Below are positions 9,791 through 18,505 of a DNA stretch of 37,314 bases, in pieces. A program made the position numbers and the translations under genes. This stretch comes from an uncultured Lachnospiraceae bacterium (GTDB taxonomy: Bacteria; Bacillota; Clostridia; Lachnospirales; Lachnospiraceae), in NCBI GenBank assembly GCA_945833775.1, contig CAMAGI010000010.1, positions 1 through 37,314 on the forward strand, in the 5' to 3' direction. The first letter of the stretch is position 1. Each line of letters starts with the position of its first letter. The notes beneath the pieces are model-generated. The model was not told where the DNA came from. It saw nothing but the letters and a program-made list of their open reading frames with translations, and searched no databases.

Positions 9791-9806
9791 CAGAACAAAT
9801 GTTCTG
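9791..9806. promoter_or_regulatory. LexA (SOS) operator of the uvrB-uvrA-helicase operon
   Basis: CAGAACAAATGTTCTG contains the Firmicutes LexA/DinR core GAAC-N4-GTTC with symmetric outer bases. It sits 8 bp upstream of the predicted -35. uvrB is a classic SOS gene in Gram-positive bacteria, which supports the call. Confidence 0.85.
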
Positions 9807-9822
9807 TTTTGCAAAATTTCTC

Positions 9823-9863
9823 AAAAAAGGAGTACGGTACAAGTCCCGCTTGTTCCGTACTCC
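9823..9863 (-). terminator. Rho-independent terminator after the SGNH gene
   Basis: GGAGTACGG (9829-9837) and CCGTACTCC (9855-9863) form a perfect 9-bp stem, extended inside by ACAAG/CTTGT. Six T residues follow on the minus strand. It ends the MBOAT-SGNH transcript and isolates the SOS promoter. Confidence 0.92.
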
Positions 9864-9894
9864 TCCGGCACTGTTTGACTTTCTTCCGTGCAGT

Positions 9895-11202
9895 CTACTG
9901 TGTAACAAAATAAGCCGTATCCAGCAATTCCATATTTTTATCATACACCCAAACCGTCAGAGCAGGGGGATTTTCCGCAGAATTGTTCACCCAGCTGTCC
10001 GGTATTCCCGCTGTCCGATAGATATATTCTCCCCGGGAAGCGCGCTCCGTATCCACACCCATCTCCTGCAGAATGGGGCGTATCCAGAACAGATCCATGC
10101 AGTCCGGATCCGAAATTTGAATCACATACTCCACATCGTCACGATTGATGAGGGTGAGATAGTCCAGGGGATAATTGTCCGCCTTGATCGCCTCGTACAC
10201 TTCCCGCCTGCTTGCCAGGTAGGCTTCCTCCGCCTCCATCCATTTTTTTGTCGTACGATCCTTCTTGGCAGCGGGGAGATCGTACTGCTCGCAGAGGTAT
10301 GCGCCCAGAATATTCGTGATCTTCATTGCCCCGGAGGCGTTGAGGTGGGACTTGTCATAGAAGTCCGTCTGATAGTTGATCATCTCATCCTCTTTTGCAA
10401 AGTTAAAGAATGGAATTCCCAGACTCCCGGCATACGCTTCCATACTGTTGATCTTCGCACACTCCTGCGGATCCTCCGAAATCCACAGAGAGGGCATCAC
10501 CGTGAAGACACAGGGAATCTTCTCCTTCTCACACAGCTCGATGATCCTGCGGAAATACTCCATCTCGTACTCCTCTAAGGAAGCACACTCCTCCGCCGAC
10601 CAATCGCTATGTTCGAAAAACTGGGTGGCGATCCGGTACTCGGTTCCCTTCAAAACAGGATCCTGCTCCGGTCGCTCCGCCTCGTCCAGCGTATCCCATC
10701 GATTGTGGTACATGGTCAGCGGAACGATGTACTCGAAGGCATCCACATCGTCCTCCAGAATGTCCCGGATGGCTCTGTATTTGGATAGTGAAGTGGGCAT
10801 ATGATCCAGCGACTGATGCAGAAAGCTGACCTCGCTCTCATCCGCCGCGCTGATCTTACCGTCCTCATGGATGGAGACATCCACCACAATCACACGGGGT
10901 TTATTCACACGAATAGCTTGCACGATCTGCCAGTAGGTTATACGCAGACGCTCACAGTGCTGTGCCATGTTGTAAGAGGTAATCCCGTAATTCTCCCAGA
11001 GTTCCATGGGATACACCCCGTCCATCATCCGGCTGGATCCGAAAAACAACACATCGAAGGGTTCCTTTTCCGCATAAAACCCGCTGTACTTTATGTAATT
11101 ATCCTGCGCCATCAGCAATCTGGAGGTTCCTTCCAGCGCAAATACCACCAGAAGTACAAATACAACCACCTTTCCACAGTCCAGTATCTTCTTTTTCATC
11201 AT
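9895..11202 (-). CDS. Membrane-anchored SGNH/AlgX-like protein, partner of the MBOAT acyltransferase
   Basis: About 435 aa. One N-terminal membrane segment (KVVVFVLLVVFALEG) is followed by an extracellular SGNH fold: block I reads FFGSSRMMDGVYP (nucleophile Ser in GSS) and the Asp/His pair lies in FYDKSHLNASGA. This is the arrangement of AlgJ/AlgX/DltD-type proteins, which take acetyl groups passed across the membrane by an MBOAT protein and transfer them to a polysaccharide. The MBOAT gene is directly upstream on the same strand, which supports this. Start is uncertain: ATGs at 11214, 11202 and 11199 and a TTG at 11250 are in frame. 11202 is chosen because GGGGA precedes it and the membrane segment then follows a short basic stretch. 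Polysaccharide substrate unknown. Confidence 0.75.
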   Translation of the reverse strand: MMKKKILDCGKVVVFVLLVVFALEGTSRLLMAQDNYIKYSGFYAEKEPFDVLFFGSSRMMDGVYPMELWENYGITSYNMAQHCERLRITYWQIVQAIRVNKPRVIVVDVSIHEDGKISAADESEVSFLHQSLDHMPTSLSKYRAIRDILEDDVDAFEYIVPLTMYHNRWDTLDEAERPEQDPVLKGTEYRIATQFFEHSDWSAEECASLEEYEMEYFRRIIELCEKEKIPCVFTVMPSLWISEDPQECAKINSMEAYAGSLGIPFFNFAKEDEMINYQTDFYDKSHLNASGAMKITNILGAYLCEQYDLPAAKKDRTTKKWMEAEEAYLASRREVYEAIKADNYPLDYLTLINRDDVEYVIQISDPDCMDLFWIRPILQEMGVDTERASRGEYIYRTAGIPDSWVNNSAENPPALTVWVYDKNMELLDTAYFVTQ

Positions 11203-11275
11203 TTGAATCCCCATTTCACAGACGTTTCTGTCAGAAAAATCGCAAGACAAATCTCCGATTCGTCTCCACGCGAAG

Positions 11276-11308
11276 GGCTGTTTTGTGACGCCTGCCGCAC
11301 AAACAGCC
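11276..11308. other. Intercistronic hairpin between the MBOAT and SGNH genes
   Basis: GGCTGTTT (11276-11283) and AAACAGCC (11301-11308) are perfect arms. No T-tract follows on either strand, so it is not a usual terminator. It includes TTGTGACGCCT, an 11-mer also present at the right end of the 1350-1547 unit. Confidence 0.4.
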
Positions 11309-11353
11309 GAGATAGAGCAAGCCGCTAAACAGCTGCGCTCTTTGGGTCAGTAC

Positions 11354-12841
11354 CTAGAATTGGAAATAGATAAACGCGGTCTTGTCGTACCCCACTCCCC
11401 AGATTCCGAACACCACAATCGCGAGGATCAACACAAGAGCGCATGCCCAGCGAATGGGAAGGCAGCGTTCCAAAATCCACCCGCGCACCTTCACACCGCG
11501 ATACCGGAGAATATCCGCCGCCATCAGCACACACAGAGCCAGCAGAAGCAGCACAAAATTTCTCTGGTTGAGTCCCAGAGTGTACAGCGATCCGTCGAAC
11601 AGGATGCCGGCATTTCGAACCGTAACCATCTGCCGGATAACGCGAATGGCGAAGCTGGTACCCTGTGACCGGAAAAAAATCATGGAAAACGCAAACAGCA
11701 GGGTGGTAATCACTGACCGCACAACATGCACAGGCACAGCCTCGTCCCTCCAGTGAATGGCCGCTTTGATCCGGTCCCGGATCGGCCGGGTCAGTTCGCC
11801 GGTGATGACAAAGATGCCGTTTAGTCCGCCCCACACCACATAGGACCAGACCGCTCCGTGCCACAGACCACTCACCAGAAATACCACCATCTGGTTGCAA
11901 TACTTGCGAAGTTTCCCTTTTCGGTTTCCGCCCAGAGGAATGTACAGATACTGTGTGAACCACCGGTTTAACGAGATATGCCAGCGTCGCCAGAATTCAC
12001 CCACGCTCACCGCGCAGAAGGGCGCTTCGAAATTTTCCGTAAGGCGGAATCCCAGCACCTGTGCCGCCCCCAGCGCAATGCAGGAGTAGCCCGAGAAATC
12101 GCAATACACCTGGAACACGAAAAGAATCGCCGCGACCACGATATACATTCCGCCGTATGTAGCAATATCGTTGTACACGGCATCCACGAAAATCGCAGCC
12201 CGATCCGCGATCACCATTTTTAAGAAAAGTCCCCACCCCATAATGAGCAGGCCCTCTTTGGCGCGATCCAGCGAAAAATCATGTTTTTCGGAAAACTGCG
12301 GCAGCAGATCCTTAGAGCGCTCAATGGGGCCCGCAACCAGCTGCGGGAAAAAGGATACAAACAGTGCATAACGAAACAAATTGTGCTCCGCCGCCACTTC
12401 CTCACGGTACACGTCCATCGTGTAGCTCAGCGCCTGGAAGATGAAAAACGAAATTCCGACGGGCAGAAGCACGTCCACCCGGGGAACGGAGAGAGCGATT
12501 CCCAACCGTCGAAATACACTCTGCACATTGTCCAAAAGGAAACCGGCGTATTTGAAATAACCCAACAGGAACAGATTGATCAGAAAGCTTCCGGCAACCA
12601 CCGCCTTTGCCCACCCTGTTCGCCGGGGATATTTGCGGCGCACCCCTTCGATCAGTAGTCCGCTCAAATAGGTTACAAAGGTGGAAAAGAAAAGAAGCAG
12701 CGCATATTTGGCGTTCCAGCACATGTAAAAATAATAGCTGGCTGCAAGAAGCCAGTAATTGCGAATTTTCTGTGGAAGCACATAGTATACCAGTACCGCT
12801 ATGGGGAAAAAGATCAGAAAGTCGACCGAGTTAAAAGCCAT
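11354..12841 (-). CDS. MBOAT family O-acyltransferase (AlgI/DltB-like)
   Basis: 495 aa, polytopic, starting MAFNSVDFLIFFPIAVLVYY as AlgI homologues do. Hallmarks are LPVGISFFIFQALSYTMDVY, the PQLVAGPIER segment, DFSGYSCIALG, the GEFWRRWHISLNRWF block and the catalytic His in LVSGLWHGAVWSYVVWG. Such proteins move an acyl group, usually acetyl, through the membrane for O-acylation of an exported polymer by the partner SGNH protein. The start at 12841 has AGGGG 6 nt upstream. A longer frame to 13000 would overlap the promoter and is not used. A strong promoter (12879-12907) precedes it; the next gene upstream is the divergent GH28 gene. The acylated polymer cannot be named from sequence. Confidence 0.92.
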   Translation of the reverse strand: MAFNSVDFLIFFPIAVLVYYVLPQKIRNYWLLAASYYFYMCWNAKYALLLFFSTFVTYLSGLLIEGVRRKYPRRTGWAKAVVAGSFLINLFLLGYFKYAGFLLDNVQSVFRRLGIALSVPRVDVLLPVGISFFIFQALSYTMDVYREEVAAEHNLFRYALFVSFFPQLVAGPIERSKDLLPQFSEKHDFSLDRAKEGLLIMGWGLFLKMVIADRAAIFVDAVYNDIATYGGMYIVVAAILFVFQVYCDFSGYSCIALGAAQVLGFRLTENFEAPFCAVSVGEFWRRWHISLNRWFTQYLYIPLGGNRKGKLRKYCNQMVVFLVSGLWHGAVWSYVVWGGLNGIFVITGELTRPIRDRIKAAIHWRDEAVPVHVVRSVITTLLFAFSMIFFRSQGTSFAIRVIRQMVTVRNAGILFDGSLYTLGLNQRNFVLLLLALCVLMAADILRYRGVKVRGWILERCLPIRWACALVLILAIVVFGIWGVGYDKTAFIYFQF

Positions 12842-12878
12842 TTTGAGCCCCTCTCTTGTAAAAAACACACTACCGAAC

Positions 12879-12907
12879 AGTATAACAGATTTTTCCAGCG
12901 GACTCAA
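12879..12907 (-). promoter_or_regulatory. Promoter of the MBOAT-SGNH transcript
   Basis: TTGAGT (12907-12902) and TATACT (12884-12879) on the minus strand with a 17-bp spacer. Predicted leader about 30 nt. Confidence 0.75.
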
Positions 12908-13021
12908 TCCTATTTCGCGCCCATTCGCGGTATTTACGCTCCCGCGATCCATAGAGGGCACTTCCGGAAATCGGAACAGTGACATCCCCCAAAATTCCAC
13001 CGGGACAATCGCTTAAGGCAG

Positions 13022-13050
13022 TTGACGGAAAGTTTGAGATGTACTACATT
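13022..13050 (+). promoter_or_regulatory. Candidate promoter of the GH28 gene
   Basis: TTGACG (13022-13027), 17-bp spacer, TACATT (13045-13050). A small palindrome ATGTATACAT follows immediately (13053-13062). It is divergent from the MBOAT promoter, about 115 bp away. Confidence 0.5.
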
Positions 13051-13086
13051 GAATGTATACATCCTACGACCGATGAGGGAGGTTCC

Positions 13087-15714
13087 ATGAGAAAAGTCAA
13101 ATGTGCCACAGGCTGCAGCATCACCGCTGCAAGCCTGTTGAAGGAAGATCGGATCTTTAACATCACAAGTTTCGGTGCCGTCCAAAATGATCATCCCGTC
13201 GCCACGACGGAAGCGATCAATCGTGCCATTGCAACGGCATACCACAGCGGCGGCGGTACCGTTCTTGTCCCTGCGGGCGAGTTCAAGACCTATACCATAC
13301 GCCTGGCAAGCAACGTGAATCTGTACCTGGAGAAGGGTGCCGTCATCCGCGCCGCACGCTGCGAAATGTTTTCCGGTGACCGGGTGATTCCCGGAGAGGG
13401 CGGCAATTACGACGAACCCGAAGTCAACCCCTATGTCGGGCTTCAGGATCACGGACACACTTATTTTGCCAACAGCCTTGTCTACGGCAGAGATCTGCAG
13501 AACGTCATGATCTACGGTGAGGGGCTTTTCGACGGAAGCTTTTCGGATCCGGACGGCTATACTGATTACGCGCTCTCAGGCGGAGATCCCGCGGAGAATG
13601 AAAAACGCAGCGCCCCCGGTCATCGCGGCAAGTGGTTTGGCAACAAGGGCATCTCTCTGGTGGATTGCAAAAACATTGTTCTGAAAGACTTTTCCATTCT
13701 GAACGCAGGCCATTTCGCCATTCTCTGTGAGGGCGTGGAAAACATGCTGGTGGATTCCATCCTGGCAGACACCATTCGGGATGCCCTGGATGTGGACTGC
13801 TGCAGGGATGTCACCGTTGTCCATTCCCGTTTTAACTCCCTTACGGACGATGCGCTGGTATTAAAGGCTTCCTTCGGTGCGGGCCGCTTTCTGCCCATCT
13901 ACAATGTTTTGATTGAAGACTGTGATGTCACCGGATACGATGCGGGAAGTGTCTATGCAGGCACCTACAGCTGTGACAAGCTGGTGGCCACGGACCGCTG
14001 CGGCCCCACAGCCAGGGTCAAGCTGGGAACGGAATCCACCTGCGGCTATGAGCTTGTAACCATTCGAAACATCCGTTTTAAGCGCTCCCGCGGATTTGCG
14101 CTGGAGGCGGTGGATACCTCCGATCTGCGGGATATTCTCTTCACGGACTCCACCATGGAAAATGTCAGCAGTTCGCCAATCTTTCTGCGCATCGGTGACC
14201 GCGGTCGTTTCCCCGTCACCGGAAACAGCCCGGAGGACGCGTTGTCTCCCTCCGGAAATGTACGCCTTGACAACCCCAACTGGATCCTTCCGAACACACC
14301 TGCATATGCAAAGTATCCTGCACTTCGCTATGTGCCCTCCTACAATTACACCCGCAGGGTGAGCGCAGACGGCTGCTCTTCTTTTGACATTGTCGATGAA
14401 ACCGCTCCCGTCAACTATAACCCTGCCAATTATTATGAAAAGGACGGGCACTTCTACGCCTACCGTTTTCAGCCGGAGACGGATACTTACGAACCCGACT
14501 TTGCCAACGAGATTCCGGCCGACCGGCTGTGTCTCTATGCCAATGCGGTGGGCTGTGAAAAAATTGCTGTGCTGGAGAACATCGAGATCAGCAACATCAC
14601 CGTCCGGGATGCCGATCCCCGATATCCGATCCTGCTCATGGGGCTGGACAGCAGTCCCATACGGAACGTGACACTCTCCCACATTGATGTGGAGTACCGC
14701 GGGGGACTTACCATGAATCATGCGGTGGAGCAGCGTCAGCTCAACACCAACTGGGCCTACTCCCAGCCGGGCGCACGACCTACGGTACAATCCATCCCCT
14801 GGCTGGTAAATTCTTTCTTTGTAAAAAACGAAGGTCTGCTGCCGCGTATGCGCTGGGATGCTCAGTCCGGCAGGTTCGTGCCCGACCCCTACAATGTGCC
14901 GGAGCTTCCCGCCGTTTACCCGGAGCCCAGCAACTGGGGAATTCTTCCCGCATACGGACTGTATGCCCGCCATGTGGACGGGCTGACACTTAAGGATATC
15001 CGGCTGCACTATCTGGTGGCGGAGCGCCGCCCCGCCATGGTGTTTGACGATGTACACGGCGCCCAAATCGCCGATTGCAGCCTGCAGGTGGAAAGGGATA
15101 TTCCCCAGATCGTCCTGGTTTCGAATTCTTTCAAGCGTCCGACCAATCTGGAATATGTGCCGGATTATCCCTATCACACGACGGATTGTGATATTCAAGT
15201 CTCAGACGAGGATACGCATCACTCTTATACGACGGAATGTGTGGAGGTAAAAGCGCCCGCACCGGGAACTCCCAGGGACAGCCTGTATGGTTACCCCACC
15301 TGTGCCGTCCTCGAAAACGGTTGGGAGTACCCTGTCAAAACCGACGATTTTCCTCTGCCTGCCACTGTGCACCGGCCCTATTTCCAACCGATTCCGGCCA
15401 CCCGGACATCGGTCGGTCACAGAGTAACCTTTACCGTCAAGGTACGCAATCCTCTGACGGACGGCACTGCGGACGACTGCGAGAAGCGGATGTGGAACGG
15501 AGACACCGCCCGACGCGAATATACCGTGAAGTGTCCTTATGCGAATCTCACATTGTCTGCCAAACACTTGCCGGACGGTGCAGAGTTTGACCCAAAAACC
15601 GGAGAGTTCTCCTGGACTCCTCTCATAAAGGGAAGCTTCAACCTGCAATTCGTGGCCGATGACGGCGTTCTTCCCGTCACCCTGAATGTACCGATCACTG
15701 TGACAAAAAGCTGA
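13087..15714 (+). CDS. Glycoside hydrolase family 28-like (polygalacturonase fold) protein with C-terminal Ig-like domain
   Basis: 875 aa. The N-terminal part shows the right-handed beta-helix pectinase entry (NITSFGAVQNDHPVATTEAINRA is the usual 'DFGA.gDg..dnt.Ai..Ai' block). Candidate catalytic acids are in RDALDVD (D232, D235, D237) and SLTDDALVLK (D254, D255), the GH28 GDDC-like motif. Around 800-875 is a putative He_PIG/Ig-like domain (LPDGAEFDPKTGEFSWTPL). GGAGG lies 4 nt before the ATG at 13087; an in-frame extension to 12979 would cross the promoter. No signal peptide is visible, so it may act on imported pectin or rhamnogalacturonan fragments in the cytoplasm. Substrate is inferred from the fold. 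It ends at a strong terminator convergent with ctpA. Confidence 0.85.
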   Translation: MRKVKCATGCSITAASLLKEDRIFNITSFGAVQNDHPVATTEAINRAIATAYHSGGGTVLVPAGEFKTYTIRLASNVNLYLEKGAVIRAARCEMFSGDRVIPGEGGNYDEPEVNPYVGLQDHGHTYFANSLVYGRDLQNVMIYGEGLFDGSFSDPDGYTDYALSGGDPAENEKRSAPGHRGKWFGNKGISLVDCKNIVLKDFSILNAGHFAILCEGVENMLVDSILADTIRDALDVDCCRDVTVVHSRFNSLTDDALVLKASFGAGRFLPIYNVLIEDCDVTGYDAGSVYAGTYSCDKLVATDRCGPTARVKLGTESTCGYELVTIRNIRFKRSRGFALEAVDTSDLRDILFTDSTMENVSSSPIFLRIGDRGRFPVTGNSPEDALSPSGNVRLDNPNWILPNTPAYAKYPALRYVPSYNYTRRVSADGCSSFDIVDETAPVNYNPANYYEKDGHFYAYRFQPETDTYEPDFANEIPADRLCLYANAVGCEKIAVLENIEISNITVRDADPRYPILLMGLDSSPIRNVTLSHIDVEYRGGLTMNHAVEQRQLNTNWAYSQPGARPTVQSIPWLVNSFFVKNEGLLPRMRWDAQSGRFVPDPYNVPELPAVYPEPSNWGILPAYGLYARHVDGLTLKDIRLHYLVAERRPAMVFDDVHGAQIADCSLQVERDIPQIVLVSNSFKRPTNLEYVPDYPYHTTDCDIQVSDEDTHHSYTTECVEVKAPAPGTPRDSLYGYPTCAVLENGWEYPVKTDDFPLPATVHRPYFQPIPATRTSVGHRVTFTVKVRNPLTDGTADDCEKRMWNGDTARREYTVKCPYANLTLSAKHLPDGAEFDPKTGEFSWTPLIKGSFNLQFVADDGVLPVTLNVPITVTKS

Positions 15715-15753
15715 TAGCCCCGTTTGCATCCTCCGGTGGCACAGCACATAAAT

Positions 15754-15813
15754 GACCCGGCTTGCTTTCCTGAGTTCTCACTCGTTCCAGCAAACCGGGT
15801 CTTATTAATTTCC
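15754..15813. terminator. Terminator between the GH28 gene and ctpA (probably bidirectional)
   Basis: GACCCGG (15754-15760) pairs with CCGGGTC (15795-15801), and TTGCT/AGCAA extends the stem after one mismatch. A T-rich tail TTATTAATTT follows on the plus strand. The two genes converge here, so it may serve both, though the minus-strand tail is weaker. Confidence 0.8.
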
Positions 15814-15834
15814 CTAGTTGTGTTTTCGTCCTGC

Positions 15835-17148
15835 TTACTGATTCATCTTCTCTTTCAGCACTTCGATCGCCTTATCCAACTGGTTATCCACTTCTCCGTT
15901 ACTGTTGTAATAAGCCTCTCCGTCAAAGGGCACAACCACATCCGGTTCGATACCGATGCCGTGGATACTGTCCCCCTTGGGAAGGAAATACCCTTCCGTG
16001 GTGATCGAGATAGCGGTACCGTCCCGCAGATCGATAAGGGACTGTGCAATTCCCTTTCCAAAGGTGGTGGTGCCGACAAGTGTGCCCTTCTCATGGTCAC
16101 GGATGGCACCTGCAAGGAATTCCGATGCGCTGGCCGAATTTCCGTCCACCAGTACCACCAGCGGTACATTCAGCTCCCGCTCCCCGTCACAGGTAAACTC
16201 TCTGCGGTTGCCTGCCCGGTCCTCCATGTAGGCGATCAGGCCTTCCGGCAAAATCTGTCTGGCAATCTCCAGCACCGAATCCAACGTTCCGCCGGGATTA
16301 CCGCGCAGATCCAGAATCAGGCCTTCCATACCGGAGCCCTTTGCGGTGGCAAGCGCATCCGTAAACTGGTCAATGGTCACCTCGGAGAATCCGATGATGC
16401 GGATGTACGCGATGTTGTCCTCCTGCATTCTGAAAGTAACCTGTTTGTTGTTGACCTGGGCACGCACCACGGGCACTTCCATGTAGCCCCCCGCCGATTC
16501 CCGGTAAATGGTAAGCACCACCTCCGTATTCTCCATGCCCTTGATCAGGGACACCGCTTCGCTCAGGCTCAAGCCCTCCAGCGAGGTTCCGTCCGCTGCG
16601 CAGATCAGATCGTCCGGCATCAGTCCCACAGCCTCTGCGGGAGAGTCCTCGATCACACTGCTGATTCGAATATAGGGCGTCTCGGAGTCCTCAATGACAT
16701 AGACACCGATTCCGTAGAAGCTTCCCGCCATGTCCTCCGTGCGGTCCTGCGTATCGTCCAGATCAAGGTACATCGTGTAACGGTCTCCCAGTGAATCCAC
16801 CATCCCGGAATAGATTCCGTCGATAATTTCCTCGTCCGATACCTTGTCAAAATAGTAGTATTTGTTGATTACCGCCTCAATCTGTTGAAGCTTCTTCACC
16901 AGCTGCGGTGTCACAACACTGCCTTCCTCAAAGACGACTTCCTTGCCGGCATCCCGCTTTGCCTCCGTCAGGGTCTGAATCTTCACACCCAGATAGACAA
17001 TGCTGGCAAACAGCAATGAAATCGCAACACCCACGGCAATTCCGCCAAAGAATAACCCTTTCGCAGGATTTTTGGAAATCGGCTCCGCGGTCGGTCTCTC
17101 CTGCAGGGAATCCAGATCAAAATACTGATTATCTCTGTTATCTTCCAT
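15835..17148 (-). CDS. S41 family C-terminal processing protease (CtpA-like)
   Basis: 437 aa with a short cytoplasmic N-terminus, one membrane segment (about residues 32-54, LFFGGIAVGVAISLLFASIVYLG region), a PDZ domain (AGSFYGIGVYV...) and a tail-specific protease domain. The catalytic Ser is in NSASASEF and the Lys in TTTFGKGIAQS. It would cut C-termini of exported or membrane proteins outside the cell. In this context a wall hydrolase or its regulator is a likely target, but that is inferred. An ATG at 17148 with GGGGA upstream is chosen; the frame extends to a TTG at 17196 and has another ATG at 17160. It is the last gene of the pucR-like/ftsEX/M23 transcript. Confidence 0.93.
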   Translation of the reverse strand: MEDNRDNQYFDLDSLQERPTAEPISKNPAKGLFFGGIAVGVAISLLFASIVYLGVKIQTLTEAKRDAGKEVVFEEGSVVTPQLVKKLQQIEAVINKYYYFDKVSDEEIIDGIYSGMVDSLGDRYTMYLDLDDTQDRTEDMAGSFYGIGVYVIEDSETPYIRISSVIEDSPAEAVGLMPDDLICAADGTSLEGLSLSEAVSLIKGMENTEVVLTIYRESAGGYMEVPVVRAQVNNKQVTFRMQEDNIAYIRIIGFSEVTIDQFTDALATAKGSGMEGLILDLRGNPGGTLDSVLEIARQILPEGLIAYMEDRAGNRREFTCDGERELNVPLVVLVDGNSASASEFLAGAIRDHEKGTLVGTTTFGKGIAQSLIDLRDGTAISITTEGYFLPKGDSIHGIGIEPDVVVPFDGEAYYNSNGEVDNQLDKAIEVLKEKMNQ

Positions 17149-17215
17149 ATTCGTCCCCATTCCTGCCGCAATCCGGATATCTGGGTGCAGGCACAATGAT
17201 TATAATAATATCCTC

Positions 17216-18469
17216 CTACGACAGATAATTCCAGGGCGAGGTGTATTCCCCGTTCAGGCGAACCGAAAAGTGCAGATGGTTGCCCGTGGACCGCCCCGTG
17301 GAACCCACCGCAGCAATCGTCTCACCCCGGACTACCACATCCCCTTTTTCTACGTAGAGTGCGGAAGCATGCATATAAATCGTGTACAGACCGCTTCCGT
17401 GGTCAATCATCACATAATTGCCCATAGTGGAACTGTAGGAGGCAGCCGCCACCTTGCCGTCATATGCGGCATAGATCGCCGTGCCCTTGGGCGCCGCAAA
17501 ATCAACACCGTTATGGAACTGCTGCACGCCAAGCGTCGGGTGAATCCGATAGCCATAGTCATCCGAAATTCTGGTATAGGATGCCAGAGGAAATTTGAAC
17601 GCTCCGTTGTCGTAGATCAAAACCGATCCGCTGTTGGCGAGTATCTTCTTTTTCTCCTCCGCAATAGCGGCCTCCAGAGCCTTTATCTCCTCATCCTGTG
17701 CCTTGATCTCTTCCTCGTATTCCCGGATTGCTTTTTCCTTGTTGTCGATATCCGTTTCATACTTCTGAATATCACGGTTTTTCTGATCGATCAAAGCCTC
17801 CAGGTTCTGCTGCTCAATCTCGACATTTTCCTTTGTCTGATCCAGAATCTGCTTCTCCAGTTCCAGCTCTTCCTTGCACAGTTCCACCAGACGGCGAGTC
17901 GCCTGATAATCCGCATACATCCGCTTGTCGCTGTCAACCACACGCTCCATGAAATCCGCACGATTCAAAAAGTCGCTGAAGCTTGCGGATTTCAGCAGCA
18001 TCTCGACCATGTAGGAATCGCTCTGCTCATACATCAGCCGCACGCGCATGGTCATGGAATCCTTCTGATTTTCTTCCTGTGACAGGGCTTCTTCCAGTTC
18101 CTGTTCCGTCTGCGCAATCTCCGCTTCCTTGTCGGAGATCTGCAGCTTCAGATCCGCTATTTTTCTCTCGATCTCAGCCAGATTATTGTCCAGCTGAACC
18201 ACATATTTTTTCAGATCGCTCTTGCTGTTTTCCAGTTCTTCCTTGATCTTCTGAAGATCGCTCAAACCACTCTGAAGGGCTTTCTTCTCCTCCTGTGCTT
18301 TGGAGATCTCCTGTTCCTTCTGCTTGATCGTCTCGGAGGTGATGGAGGAGGAACTGATCGTCCCCGCCTGCGCGGTCTGCGGTTTCTCCCACAGCGCGGT
18401 CACCGTCACCAGCCCCGCAAGGACCAAGCCTGCAATCGCTCTATATTTTCTCTTCTTTTTCAATACCAT
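17216..18469 (-). CDS. M23 (LytM) peptidase with long coiled coil, EnvC/PcsB-like murein hydrolase
   Basis: 417 aa. A signal peptide (about 1-35, ending near AQAG) is followed by a very long charged coiled coil (about 45-290) and a LytM domain (about 300-417). The zinc and catalytic residues look complete: HNGVDFAAP (H and D), YMHAS and HLHFSV. It should therefore be an active peptidoglycan endopeptidase, unlike degenerate EnvC activators. Placement directly after ftsE-ftsX suggests that FtsX contacts the coiled coil and gates hydrolysis at the septum, as in EnvC and PcsB systems. AAAGG precedes the ATG by 4 nt. It lies 36 bp after ftsX and 67 bp before the ctpA start. Confidence 0.92.
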   Translation of the reverse strand: MVLKKKRKYRAIAGLVLAGLVTVTALWEKPQTAQAGTISSSSITSETIKQKEQEISKAQEEKKALQSGLSDLQKIKEELENSKSDLKKYVVQLDNNLAEIERKIADLKLQISDKEAEIAQTEQELEEALSQEENQKDSMTMRVRLMYEQSDSYMVEMLLKSASFSDFLNRADFMERVVDSDKRMYADYQATRRLVELCKEELELEKQILDQTKENVEIEQQNLEALIDQKNRDIQKYETDIDNKEKAIREYEEEIKAQDEEIKALEAAIAEEKKKILANSGSVLIYDNGAFKFPLASYTRISDDYGYRIHPTLGVQQFHNGVDFAAPKGTAIYAAYDGKVAAASYSSTMGNYVMIDHGSGLYTIYMHASALYVEKGDVVVRGETIAAVGSTGRSTGNHLHFSVRLNGEYTSPWNYLS

Positions 18470-18505
18470 CGGGCCTTTCCGCTATTTCTGTTTCATCCGC
18501 GCATC

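Noticed and set aside
9713..9814. Upstream extension of uvrB
   Set aside because: It would make the SOS box and promoter coding; AGGAGG next to 9712 and the family N-terminus favour the short form.
13861..15198. Long minus-strand open frame (445 codons) across the GH28 gene
   Set aside because: Composition is that of a shadow frame; the plus strand encodes the recognisable beta-helix protein.
17149..17215. TATAAT-like sequence before ctpA as an internal promoter
   Set aside because: No matching -35 at the right distance, and the gene is close behind the M23 gene.
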